DNA from: DASYML01 sp036399835
GTDB taxonomy: Bacteria > Acidobacteriota > Blastocatellia > Pyrinomonadales > Pyrinomonadaceae
Reading direction: 5' to 3'
Length of the DNA: 39,100 nt
NCBI GenBank assembly: GCA_036399835.1
Contig: DASWMI010000037.1
Coordinates: 1-39,100, forward strand
The position numbers and the translations under genes were made by a program. This document shows positions 20,634 through 27,681 of the stretch, one piece after another. The notes beneath the pieces are model-generated. The model saw nothing but the letters and a program-made list of their open reading frames with translations, was not told where the DNA came from and did no database searches. Each line of letters begins with the position of its first letter. The stretch's first letter is position 1.

Positions 20634-20674
20634 CGATCACCATTCAAGAGAATGGAGAGGTCACGGTCACTGTT

Positions 20675-20745
20675 GAGCCGCATTAGGGCTTTGCCCTATA
20701 TAAGCGGCTCGAATGGGTAAAAGTAGTTGCCTCTACTTGTTACCC
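20675..20745 (+). other. Two consecutive hairpins before the terminator
   Basis: GAGCCGC/GCGGCTC (20675-20681/20704-20710) encloses AGGGC/GCCCT. Next comes GGGTAAAAGTAG pairing with CTACTT-G-TTACCC (20715-20726/20733-20745). Together with the terminator they make a compact structured 3' region that could protect the transcript. Confidence 0.5.
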
Positions 20746-20750
20746 TTTGC

Positions 20751-20788
20751 AGAGGCTAGAGTAGCTACCAACTACTCTAGCCTCTTTT
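20751..20788 (+). terminator. Strong intrinsic terminator of the late operon
   Basis: A perfect 14-bp stem (AGAGGCTAGAGTAG/CTACTCTAGCCTCT) with a seven-base loop and a T-run of four. It lies after the last rightward phage gene, just before the convergent minus-strand genes. Confidence 0.8.
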
Positions 20789-20884
20789 ACTTCAAAAAAT
20801 CTAATCAAATCATACATACACTATGTTCTACTGTCAAATCTTCTCCACACATTTAAGTGCAGCGCGGCAGACCTTCTCTGCTCT

Positions 20885-21208
20885 CTATATAGGGGGAAGG
20901 CTATCTGGCACGTATTTCAACTCTTCGCTAAATTTGAACTGCGGGAACTTTTTAAGAAATTGCTTCCATCGGCCTTTGGCGTGGACGGGCGGGACGCGAA
21001 TTCGCGGGTTGACATGGACGGTCTTATAGCCGCAGCAGACCATGTGCTTGCTGTCGTATTTGTGGCAGACAGTACAGAGATAACCACCGCGAGAGCCGCA
21101 GCCGCAGCATATCCCGTAGCAGCCCGGATTGCCGCGCCACGCCTTTCTGCCCTGTGGAGTTGCAGCCATCCTCTTTCTGTAGGCAATCTGTCGCTCGTGT
21201 AATGTCAT
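20885..21208 (-). CDS. Cys-rich small protein, probable zinc binding
   Basis: A 107-residue basic protein with a purine-rich ribosome site before the ATG. The centre is Cys-rich ('GCYGICCGCG', 'LCTVCHKYDSKHMVCCG'), giving several CxxC-type pairs that would bind zinc. The C-terminal third is basic and aromatic. It lies downstream of the HNH gene on the same strand with a 74-nt gap. Phage proteins of this build are often DNA-binding or nuclease accessories, but no family is recognised. Confidence 0.5.
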   Translation of the reverse strand: MTLHERQIAYRKRMAATPQGRKAWRGNPGCYGICCGCGSRGGYLCTVCHKYDSKHMVCCGYKTVHVNPRIRVPPVHAKGRWKQFLKKFPQFKFSEELKYVPDSLPPI

Positions 21209-21282
21209 CTCTCTTTCCCTTCCTGTACTGTCATCTCAACTTGGCTCATCTCTGCTCCCTCTGGGGAATAGACCCCGACGAT

Positions 21283-21666
21283 TCAATGTGTTTCCAAGTC
21301 GCCTAACCACATCTGGCCGTTTCGTGTTGCTCTGGTCCGCCTCGCATTCGCTATATGATGAGGAAGGTCGTAAATTAAATGGCAGGCTTGGCACATGGCT
21401 TTTAAGTGGGATTCAATGACGCACTTCATTCCGGTTTCTGCCTTACATCTACAAGGGCCATTTTTGGCGTCCAGATGCGCTACAGTCAGCACTACGCCAT
21501 GATTAGGATTTGTGCCGCACGCATCGCCCTGACGGGCCGTACAGCGCCCCTCGTGGCCTCTCCCGCACTCTCCCGTACACTCGCATTGATTCTCAGCCCG
21601 CTCGCGTCGTATCCGTAGGCTGACTTCATGCCAGTTCTCAGGATATTTCTTGTAGTCAATCGGCAT
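21283..21666 (-). CDS. Small HNH-type nuclease
   Basis: About 127 residues from the ATG at 21666 (an in-frame TTG at 21684 is an alternative). 'YPENWHEVSLRIRRERAENQCECTGECGRGHEG' (quoted in parts: 'YPENWHEVSLRIRRERA', 'CECTGECG') begins the fold. 'VVLTVAHLDAKNGPC' carries the catalytic His, and 'LKAMCQACHLIYDLPHHIANARR' ('LKAMCQACHLIYD', 'HHIANARR') the terminal H-N part with its CxxC. Such HNH proteins are common in phage genomes as homing or packaging-linked nucleases. A 14-codon open frame with a good ribosome site (21656-21700) overlaps its start and may couple translation. It is the last phage gene before the host block. Confidence 0.7.
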   Translation of the reverse strand: MPIDYKKYPENWHEVSLRIRRERAENQCECTGECGRGHEGRCTARQGDACGTNPNHGVVLTVAHLDAKNGPCRCKAETGMKCVIESHLKAMCQACHLIYDLPHHIANARRTRATRNGQMWLGDLETH

Positions 21667-21958
21667 CAGCTTCTCGTCTCTCAACTTCGGGTGGTTTCAT
21701 TGTTTCATCTCCAATGTTGTGGAACGATTCTGGGACGATTTTTCTCTCATCTTCCCGCATGGAAGCCGCGTGTTCTCTCTCCCGAAATGGCTGCAACCCT
21801 AGTAATTTGTTAGCATCTGCATTATCTTGCGTGTTGTTGTGGTGAGTAGGAACAGATGACGCGCATCAGATGAAAAGTAAGAACCTCAAATCGTGAAGGA
21901 AGACGATTTACTTTTCACGATTGATGAGCAGACGATTAAGGATTGATAAGTTAAGCAG

Positions 21959-22483
21959 ATGGCAATCGAACCAAAACGAAGAGGACAGCTTGAGCGCCCG
22001 GCGGCGGCGCGCGGGGCGGAGATTGAGAAAAGCCTGGACCAGTTGGCTTACTGGCTGGACGGTGTCTTTCGCATTCCGGGCGTCGGCTGGCGTTTCGGGC
22101 TGGACGCCATCATAGGATTGATTCCGGGTATCGGCGATACGGCCACCTCGCTCATGTCTTTCTACATCCTGGCTTCAGCCGTGCGCTATCGCGTGCCCAA
22201 AATCACGCTGCTGCGGATGGGGATGAATCTCGGCCTGGATTACATCGTCGGCTCTCTGCCGCTCGTCGGAGACCTTTTTGACGCGTGGTGGAAATCTAAT
22301 CAGAAGAATGTCGAGCTGTTGCGCGAGCGCGCGACCGTTTCGGCTGAAGAGGCACGCGAAGGAAGATTGAGCGACTGGCTCTTTGTCGGCTTAATCATAC
22401 TGACCCTCATCGCTCTGCTCATAGGCTCTATCGCCGTCAGCATCTATCTGCTCACGCTGGCCTGGGGACAACTGACAAAATAA
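21959..22483 (+). CDS. DUF4112 domain membrane protein
   Basis: A 174-residue protein, the first host gene after the phage block. Residues about 20-115 match DUF4112: 'LDQLAYWLDGVFRIPG', 'LDAIIGLIPGIGDTATSL' and 'LDYIVGSLPLVGDLFDAWWKSN' are the conserved Gly/Pro-containing membrane-associated motifs. A C-terminal membrane segment follows (residues about 140-170). The family's function is unknown. A perfect inverted repeat lies downstream. Codon use and GC content look like the other host genes rather than the phage. Confidence 0.85.
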   Translation: MAIEPKRRGQLERPAAARGAEIEKSLDQLAYWLDGVFRIPGVGWRFGLDAIIGLIPGIGDTATSLMSFYILASAVRYRVPKITLLRMGMNLGLDYIVGSLPLVGDLFDAWWKSNQKNVELLRERATVSAEEAREGRLSDWLFVGLIILTLIALLIGSIAVSIYLLTLAWGQLTK

Positions 22484-22522
22484 GGATGAACCGGCGCGGC
22501 AACGACGAACTTGCGGGAAAAG

Positions 22523-22570
22523 TTATTGGACCATTGATTTATTGAATCAATGGTCCAATGTATTAATAAC
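22523..22570. repeat. Long perfect inverted repeat after DUF4112 gene
   Basis: ATTGGACCATTGATT and its exact complement flank a TATT loop (22525-22559), with outer arms GTTATT/AATAAC. It lies between two convergent genes and contains two copies of the TGGWCCA heptamer common in this host DNA. It may be a bidirectional terminator, although T-runs are short. Confidence 0.65.
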
Positions 22571-22626
22571 TCAACCACTTTCCAGTTCGCGCGCTGCCGC
22601 ATCTTAAGCGTGCTCTTGAGCGGCCA

Positions 22627-23193
22627 TCATTTCTTCTCGTATTTCTTGTAATAGTCGTGTATGTAATCCTTCATCTTCACCTGCACCCAGCTCATCCCGT
22701 AATGTTTGGCCTCGGCCTTTGCCATCGCGCTGGTCCAGCCGTCATGCGAGATGCGATAGCAGGCGATGACCGTGCCCGTGCGGTCCTTGCCGTGCGCGCA
22801 ATGGACAAAGACAGGCCAGTTCTCCATAGCATTGATGAGAGCCAGGGCGCGATCGATCTGCTGGTCTGTTGGTCTCTCAAAACCCTCCATCGGAATACTG
22901 AAGTAGCGCAGGCCAGCCGCGCGTGCTTCCACTTCTTCGCCACGCGTGCTCTCATCCGGCTCGCGCAGGTTGATGATGGTTTTGATGCCGAGGGCCTTGA
23001 GTTTTTGGATGCCGCCGCGTCTGGGTTGTGCGCCGCGATAGAGATGCTCGTTGACCTGATGAAAGTTGGGCAGCTCTGCATCTCGCCGCCCGGTTTGCGC
23101 AGAAGAGCTTGAGAGGGCCAGGAGCGCGACGAAGAGCGAGAGGGCCAAGAGCCTGCCGAAAGGATGCCTGCCAGCTTCAAGACGCGCGCTCAT
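22627..23193 (-). CDS. Secreted dual-specificity/tyrosine phosphatase
   Basis: A 188-residue protein with an AAGGAGAG site. Residues 1-32 are a signal peptide ('LLALSLFVALLALSSSSAQ'). The catalytic loop 'VHCAHGKDRTG' holds the nucleophile Cys132 and Arg138 in the C-x5-R motif, and the upstream 'YRGAQPRRGGIQKLKALGIKTIINLR' region ('YRGAQP', 'LGIKTIINLR') is typical of DSP/PTP-like phosphatases, with an acid region near residues 78-85. It would act on phosphotyrosine, phosphoserine or a small phosphate ester in the periplasm. No operon partner is evident. Confidence 0.85.
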   Translation of the reverse strand: MSARLEAGRHPFGRLLALSLFVALLALSSSSAQTGRRDAELPNFHQVNEHLYRGAQPRRGGIQKLKALGIKTIINLREPDESTRGEEVEARAAGLRYFSIPMEGFERPTDQQIDRALALINAMENWPVFVHCAHGKDRTGTVIACYRISHDGWTSAMAKAEAKHYGMSWVQVKMKDYIHDYYKKYEKK

Positions 23194-23252
23194 CTTGATC
23201 TCTCCTTTAGATAATCACGGGTTGATGGACACGTGCAGCCCGTTCACCAAGC

Positions 23253-23738
23253 CTACTTTGCCACGGATGCTTCCTGCGCGGCCTCCGCCATCACGCGTTC
23301 GACAGCCGCCGCCAGCATCTTGATGCCAAACTCGCCCGCGGCAAAGCTCCTCAGCTTGCCCTGCGCGTCGAAGAGATAATAGGCTGGCACGTATCCCTGC
23401 TCGTTCTGGAAAGCATCGCGCAGCCTATGCTGGTTATCAACCGCGCAAGGCTCTGTGATGTTGTAACGCGAGATGGCCGCGCGGACCTCTTCGACATCCG
23501 TGTCCTTCTCATAACGCGGCATGTGGACGGCGATCACGCGTAAGCCTTCATCACGGCGGCTGTCTCGCCATTCTGCTATGCGCGGCAGGTTCTCTTTGCA
23601 GATGCTGCAACTGACAGACCAGAAATGGACCAACGTCGGATGGCCTGCGCTCTCAGCTTCGGCGTGCGCCTGCGTCGCTCCCATCCACTCGGTCGCCCCA
23701 TCGAGCGACGGCCTCTCTGTCCCGATTCTCATCGGCAT
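23253..23738 (-). CDS. Thioredoxin-like (TlpA/ResA family) protein
   Basis: A 161-residue protein with a thioredoxin fold: 'PTLVHFWSVSCSICKENLPRIAEW' ('HFWSVSCSICKENLP') carries the CSIC redox site, followed by 'LRVIAVHMPRYEKD' and the cis-Pro region 'GYVPAYYLFDAQGKL'. It lacks a signal peptide, so a cytoplasmic thiol-disulfide or peroxide-linked role is likely. It lies next to the peroxiredoxin and its PerR-type regulator on the same strand, which suggests a redox defence group. GAGG precedes the start. Confidence 0.8.
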   Translation of the reverse strand: MPMRIGTERPSLDGATEWMGATQAHAEAESAGHPTLVHFWSVSCSICKENLPRIAEWRDSRRDEGLRVIAVHMPRYEKDTDVEEVRAAISRYNITEPCAVDNQHRLRDAFQNEQGYVPAYYLFDAQGKLRSFAAGEFGIKMLAAAVERVMAEAAQEASVAK

Positions 23739-23756
23739 GATGGTTTACCTCAGAGT

Positions 23757-23822
23757 AACGGGTAACAGGTAACAGGAAAGAACATGCTTTCTCCCGTCAC
23801 CTGTCACCCATCACCTGTCACT
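23757..23822. repeat. Short tandem/inverted intergenic repeats
   Basis: Copies of GGTAACAGG on one side and CACCTGTCAC on the other are arranged in opposite orientation, so they could form an imperfect hairpin. This GGTAACAG type of spacer sequence looks like dispersed host repeat material. No gene is present. Confidence 0.5.
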
Positions 23823-24390
23823 AGGCTTTGATGGTTTCCTGACCGGGTTTCCACTCGGCCTGGCAGAGTCCGCCCGTTTGCAGCGCCTGTATAACGCGCA
23901 GGGTCTCTTCAGCCGAACGCCCTATGTTGAGGTCGTGTATGACCTTGTAGCGCAGGATGCCTTCCGGGTCAATGACGAAGAGACCGCGCAGCGCGATACC
24001 CTTGTCTTCGATGAGCACGCCGTAATCGCTCGCCACTTTTTTGGTCGAATCCGCTGCAAGAGGATACTTGAGACCCTCTACGCCGCCCTTCTCGCGCGAG
24101 GTTTGCAGCCAGGCGCGATGCGAATAGACCGAGTCGGTCGAGACGCCTATGATGTCCGCGCCGATGCCCTCGAAATCTTCGTAACGGTCGCTGAAGGCTG
24201 TCAATTCCGTCGGGCAGACGAAAGTGAAATCGAGCGGGTAGAAGAGAACTACCAGCCACTTGCCTTTGTAATCGGAGAGCTTGACGGTCTCCTTGAGCGT
24301 CTCAAGGTTTTTGGTCGAAGCCATCTCGAAATCCGGCGCCGGTTGCCCGACCATTGCTTTTTCAACTGCTGTTGCTGTCCCTGTTGCCAT
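23821..24390 (-). CDS. 2-Cys peroxiredoxin (AhpC/TSA)
   Basis: A 189-residue protein that reduces hydrogen peroxide and organic hydroperoxides. The peroxidatic Cys59 is in 'YPLDFTFVCPTE' and the resolving Cys176 is in 'GGLCQAEWKPG', the pattern of typical 2-Cys enzymes; length fits. A GGAGGAG site precedes the ATG. A PerR/Fur-type gene lies directly upstream on the same strand, so peroxide-responsive control is likely, although I see only a degenerate box before this gene. Cytoplasmic. Confidence 0.95.
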   Translation of the reverse strand: MATGTATAVEKAMVGQPAPDFEMASTKNLETLKETVKLSDYKGKWLVVLFYPLDFTFVCPTELTAFSDRYEDFEGIGADIIGVSTDSVYSHRAWLQTSREKGGVEGLKYPLAADSTKKVASDYGVLIEDKGIALRGLFVIDPEGILRYKVIHDLNIGRSAEETLRVIQALQTGGLCQAEWKPGQETIKA

Positions 24391-24491
24391 TTACTCCTCC
24401 ATTTCGGAATTAAGAAATTTTATTTTTGCCACAACGCGCGCGAATCGAAAAAGGCTCGCGCTTCACCCTCATCTGGAATGTTTATCCCGCT

Positions 24492-24908
24492 TCACTGAGC
24501 CTCGCGGCAATCAGGACACAGGCCGGTCAGCGTCAGGTGTACGGATTCGGGCTTAAAGCGCGTCTTGCGTGCGGCGGCGCGCAGCAGCTCGACCGTTCCG
24601 GGAAGGTCAAAATCCACGAGCTTCCCGCAGCCTGTACAGATGGCATGGTCGTGGCGGCACGTCTCGCGGTCATAACGGCTCGCGGCATTGCCAAAGCTGA
24701 TCTCGCGCACCAGCCCCGCATCCTTTAGATACCTGAGCGAGTTATAGACGGTCGCATAGCTAATGGAAGGCAGCACGCGTCGCGCCCCCTCGAAAATCTC
24801 GCTCGCCGTCAAGTGCTTTTCGCTCTCGCGTATGACCTGTAAGACGGCCTCGCGCTGAGGCGTCAAGCTCTGCTGCCCGCCACCCTGATCTCCATTACCT
24901 GTTGCCAT
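24492..24908 (-). CDS. perR: Fur-family peroxide regulator (PerR-like)
   Basis: A 138-residue Fur-family repressor. The winged helix covers residues about 15-85 ('TPQREAVLQVIRE', 'SYATVYNSLRYLKDAGLV'). Structural zinc ligands are Cys91, Cys94, Cys131 and Cys134, and His/Asp residues near 80-88 could bind the regulatory metal. The peroxiredoxin downstream supports PerR over Fur. A perfect 7-1-7 palindrome 18 nt upstream of the start is probably its own operator. PerR senses peroxide by metal-catalysed oxidation of a His ligand. Confidence 0.85.
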   Translation of the reverse strand: MATGNGDQGGGQQSLTPQREAVLQVIRESEKHLTASEIFEGARRVLPSISYATVYNSLRYLKDAGLVREISFGNAASRYDRETCRHDHAICTGCGKLVDFDLPGTVELLRAAARKTRFKPESVHLTLTGLCPDCREAQ

Positions 24909-24926
24909 GATTGTTTTAATGTGGAA

Positions 24927-24941
24927 TTAGAATAATTCTAA
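24927..24941. promoter_or_regulatory. PerR/Fur box (perfect 15-bp palindrome)
   Basis: TTAGAAT-A-ATTCTAA is a perfect 7-1-7 inverted repeat, close to the PerR consensus TTATAATNATTATAA. It sits just upstream of the PerR-like gene, which suggests autoregulation. Confidence 0.8.
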
Positions 24942-25127
24942 ATTAAGCGGTTGTCAAGCGGGAAGAGTTACAAATATTTGACCGTGGATTGAAACGAGAT
25001 TCAACGCGTAGGCGCAGAGAGAGAGAGGGAGACGGAAGCGGGAAAAGAAAAACCATGAATGATGAAAGCTGAGCTGGAATCAATCATCCTGCTCGCGAGT
25101 TGATTGTTTTTCCCATCCTTTATCCCA

Positions 25128-26552
25128 TCAAGGATGCGTCATCTCTTCGGGCTTCATGTATTCATCAAACTTTTCGCCCGTCAGGATGCCCAGCTCAATC
25201 GCCGACTCGCGCAGCGTGATGCCCTTCTTGTGCGCGTTCTTAGCGATCTTGGCCGCGTTGTCATAGCCTATATGCGGGTTGAGCGCCGTCACCAGCATGA
25301 GCGAGTTGTTGAGATGCTCTTTGATCCGCGCGCGATTCAACTCTATGCCCGCGACGCAGTAATCAACAAAGCCGTGGCAGGCATCCTTCAGCAGGCGAAT
25401 CGAGTGGAGCAGGTTGTGAATCATGACGGGATTAAAGACGTTCAGCTCGAAGTTGCCCTGCGAGCCTGCGAAGCCTATCGCCGCGTCGTTGCCAAAGACC
25501 TGTACGGCGACCATCGTCATCGCCTCGCTCTGCGTCGGGTTGACTTTGCCGGGCATAATCGAAGAGCCAGGCTCATTCTCCGGCAGGACCAGTTCGCCGA
25601 ACCCCGCGCGTGGTCCGGAGGCGAGCCAGCGTATGTCATTCGCAACCTTCATCAGCGAAGCCGCCAAAGTCTTCAAAGCGCCGCTCGCAAAGACCATCTC
25701 ATCATGAGCCGAGAGCGCAGCGAACTTGTTCGGGTGCGGTCTGAAGGGCAGCCCCGTGAGTTCCGCTATCTTCGCTGCGGCGCGCTCCGCAAACTCCGGA
25801 TGCGAGTTTAGCCCTGTCCCGACAGCCGTCCCGCCGATTGCCAGATCGTAGAGACCCGGCAGGACCATACGCAGCCGCTCAATGTCACGCTCGACCAGGC
25901 TGGCCCAGCCGGACATCTCCTGCCCCACGGTCAAAGGCGTAGCATCCTGCAAATGCGTCCGCCCGATCTTGACGACATCAGCAAACTCGCGCGCCTTAGC
26001 ATCAATCGCATCACGCAGCCGCTCGACTTCAGGGATGAGCTTCTGCATCTGCTCGGCTGCGGCGATGTGCATCGCCGTTGGAAAGGTATCATTTGAAGAC
26101 TGCGACATATTGACATCATCGTTCGGGTGGATGGGCTGCTTACTCCCCATCGTGCCGCCCGCAATCTCTATCGCGCGATTCGAGATAACCTCGTTGGCAT
26201 TCATGTTGGTCTGCGTCCCGCTCCCAGTCTGCCAGACGCGCAAAGGAAAATGCTCATCCAGCCGTCCCTCTATCACCTCGTCCGCGGCCTGCTCTATCAA
26301 TCTGGCCTTCTCCGGCGGGAGCTTCCCCAACTCCTCATTCACCTGCGCCGCAGCCTTCTTCAAAATCCCCAGAGCGCGAATCATCTCGCGCGGCATCACG
26401 TCATTGCCGATATTAAAATGGACCAGAGAGCGCTGCGTCTGCGCCCCGTAATACCTGTCCGCGGCGACCTCAATCTCGCCCATCGAATCCGTCTCGACGC
26501 GCGTCTCGGCCATCGCCTGCTGGTTCTTCTGCTGAATTGCTTCCTGTGACAT
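25128..26552 (-). CDS. fumC: Fumarate hydratase class II
   Basis: A 474-residue enzyme of the citric acid cycle that interconverts fumarate and L-malate. The superfamily signature 'GSSIMPGKVNPTQSEAM' is intact near residue 325, and 'SQSSNDTFPTAMHIA' and 'GRTHLQDATPLTVGQE' are the other conserved active-site regions. Length is normal for the heat-stable, iron-independent FumC type. An ATG 14 codons in (before 'AETRVETDSMGEIEV') is a possible alternative start. It appears to be a single-gene unit, with about 350 nt of untranslated sequence upstream. Confidence 0.95.
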   Translation of the reverse strand: MSQEAIQQKNQQAMAETRVETDSMGEIEVAADRYYGAQTQRSLVHFNIGNDVMPREMIRALGILKKAAAQVNEELGKLPPEKARLIEQAADEVIEGRLDEHFPLRVWQTGSGTQTNMNANEVISNRAIEIAGGTMGSKQPIHPNDDVNMSQSSNDTFPTAMHIAAAEQMQKLIPEVERLRDAIDAKAREFADVVKIGRTHLQDATPLTVGQEMSGWASLVERDIERLRMVLPGLYDLAIGGTAVGTGLNSHPEFAERAAAKIAELTGLPFRPHPNKFAALSAHDEMVFASGALKTLAASLMKVANDIRWLASGPRAGFGELVLPENEPGSSIMPGKVNPTQSEAMTMVAVQVFGNDAAIGFAGSQGNFELNVFNPVMIHNLLHSIRLLKDACHGFVDYCVAGIELNRARIKEHLNNSLMLVTALNPHIGYDNAAKIAKNAHKKGITLRESAIELGILTGEKFDEYMKPEEMTHP

Positions 26553-26908
26553 GAGAGGTCCGTCCTTTTCTTTGAGAGCAGCCCGCAGTCTCCCTACATC
26601 AAGAGATACGAATCGCCTTCTTTAATAGTTTGACGATCAAGACTGTGCGATTAATTGTACACCACATGCGAAGGCGAAAGGCAAAAGCGGAGGATAAAAA
26701 TAGCATCTCAGGCAATGACTCGCCGCGACTCATTCACGCGTCGTTTTCGGCCTACATAAATCCCGCACACGCTGCCTCTATGTGTGGACCATGAATGCGG
26801 AGAGATTGATGAAAGGGAGGCTGATGAGGGGTGTGTGCGTCGCGTCAGATTAAGCATTGCTCAGTGAGGTAAGGGAACGGTTAAAGGTCTTGATGCGGGG
26901 GGCAGGGC
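26553..26908. other. Gene-free stretch between fumC and a membrane protein gene
   Basis: About 350 nt between fumC and the end of the next minus-strand gene. It must contain the fumC promoter, and TACAAT-like and TTGATC-like elements lie near 26625-26660, but none is convincing. It holds one TGGACCA heptamer. I see no gene, RNA or strong hairpin. Confidence 0.4.
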
Positions 26909-27517
26909 TCAGGGTTCGAGAGATTCCTGGGTTAGATGGCGTGTGGTGTTTTCGGTGACGGAGGGGATGGGGAGGGGTTGGGCGGTTTGCCGCTCGCCCT
27001 GGAAGGCCGGAGTGTGGGTGGATGATTGGTCCAGGAGGGTGCGTGCGTGTGCTTCGAGTTCGCGGTCTGTGGCTTCCTGTTTGGGGACTGTGAAGACGAG
27101 ACCGTTGATGACGAGGCCGAGGCCGAGGAGGAAAGCTGTCAGACCGATGGCGATAAGAAAGAGTGTCTCAGGTTCGCGCAGGCTCATGAGGAAGAAGAAG
27201 AGTGTAGCGCCGAGACCGATGGCGGCGATAAGGATGCCCAGGCGTAGTCTGCGCAAGCGCTTTTCATGTGGCGATTCGAGAAACTTTTCAATCTCCGGCA
27301 GCACATCTTTGGCGACCTCCTTGAGGTCGCTGGCCGTCTTGAATTCCATGATCTTGGCGGCGACGGCGCGCCCTATCTCGTCGCGCGCGGAGATGGCGGA
27401 GGCCGTGATGCCGTCGGGCTGCTCCAACCCCAGACGCACGGCGCGCAAATCCGTGCCGCACTCGCGGCAATACTGGTTGACTTGGCGCTCTTCAGAACCG
27501 CAGGCAGGACAAAACAT
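26909..27517 (-). CDS. Zinc-ribbon protein with two membrane segments
   Basis: About 202 residues from the ATG at 27517, chosen because GAGG lies 7-8 nt upstream and the zinc ribbon starts there. 'FCPACGSEERQVNQYCRECG' gives two CxxC pairs at the N-terminus. Residues 25-100 are a polar linker, then two membrane segments ('LGILIAAIGLGATLFFFLM', 'LFLIAIGLTAFLLGLGLVI') and a polar, Gln/Thr-rich tail. The arrangement is common in uncharacterised Acidobacteriota proteins. The function is unknown. Confidence 0.75.
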   Translation of the reverse strand: MFCPACGSEERQVNQYCRECGTDLRAVRLGLEQPDGITASAISARDEIGRAVAAKIMEFKTASDLKEVAKDVLPEIEKFLESPHEKRLRRLRLGILIAAIGLGATLFFFLMSLREPETLFLIAIGLTAFLLGLGLVINGLVFTVPKQEATDRELEAHARTLLDQSSTHTPAFQGERQTAQPLPIPSVTENTTRHLTQESLEP

Positions 27518-27681
27518 AAGTTGCCTCGTAAAAGTCTTAGGACTGTTGGTTAGTACGAGCGCAGGCATCCTTTGGTTCAACTTATAACAGCTCGTGGATG
27601 TATGCGACTAAAGATGCCCGCACGAGCATTGCGCGGATTGTTCAAATCAATCGAGTAAATCTTTGCGAAGCACGTCAGGAT

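Noticed and set aside
21719..21728. TGGAACGA at the left phage edge as an attachment core matching the E2 3' end
   Set aside because: Only eight bases match those at 35823-35830 and they are in inverted orientation, which does not fit the direct-repeat att sites of a simple prophage.
23878..24498. Plus-strand frame of 206 codons opposite the peroxiredoxin gene
   Set aside because: The opposite strand encodes a complete peroxiredoxin with both catalytic cysteines. The plus-strand product is unlike any protein I know.
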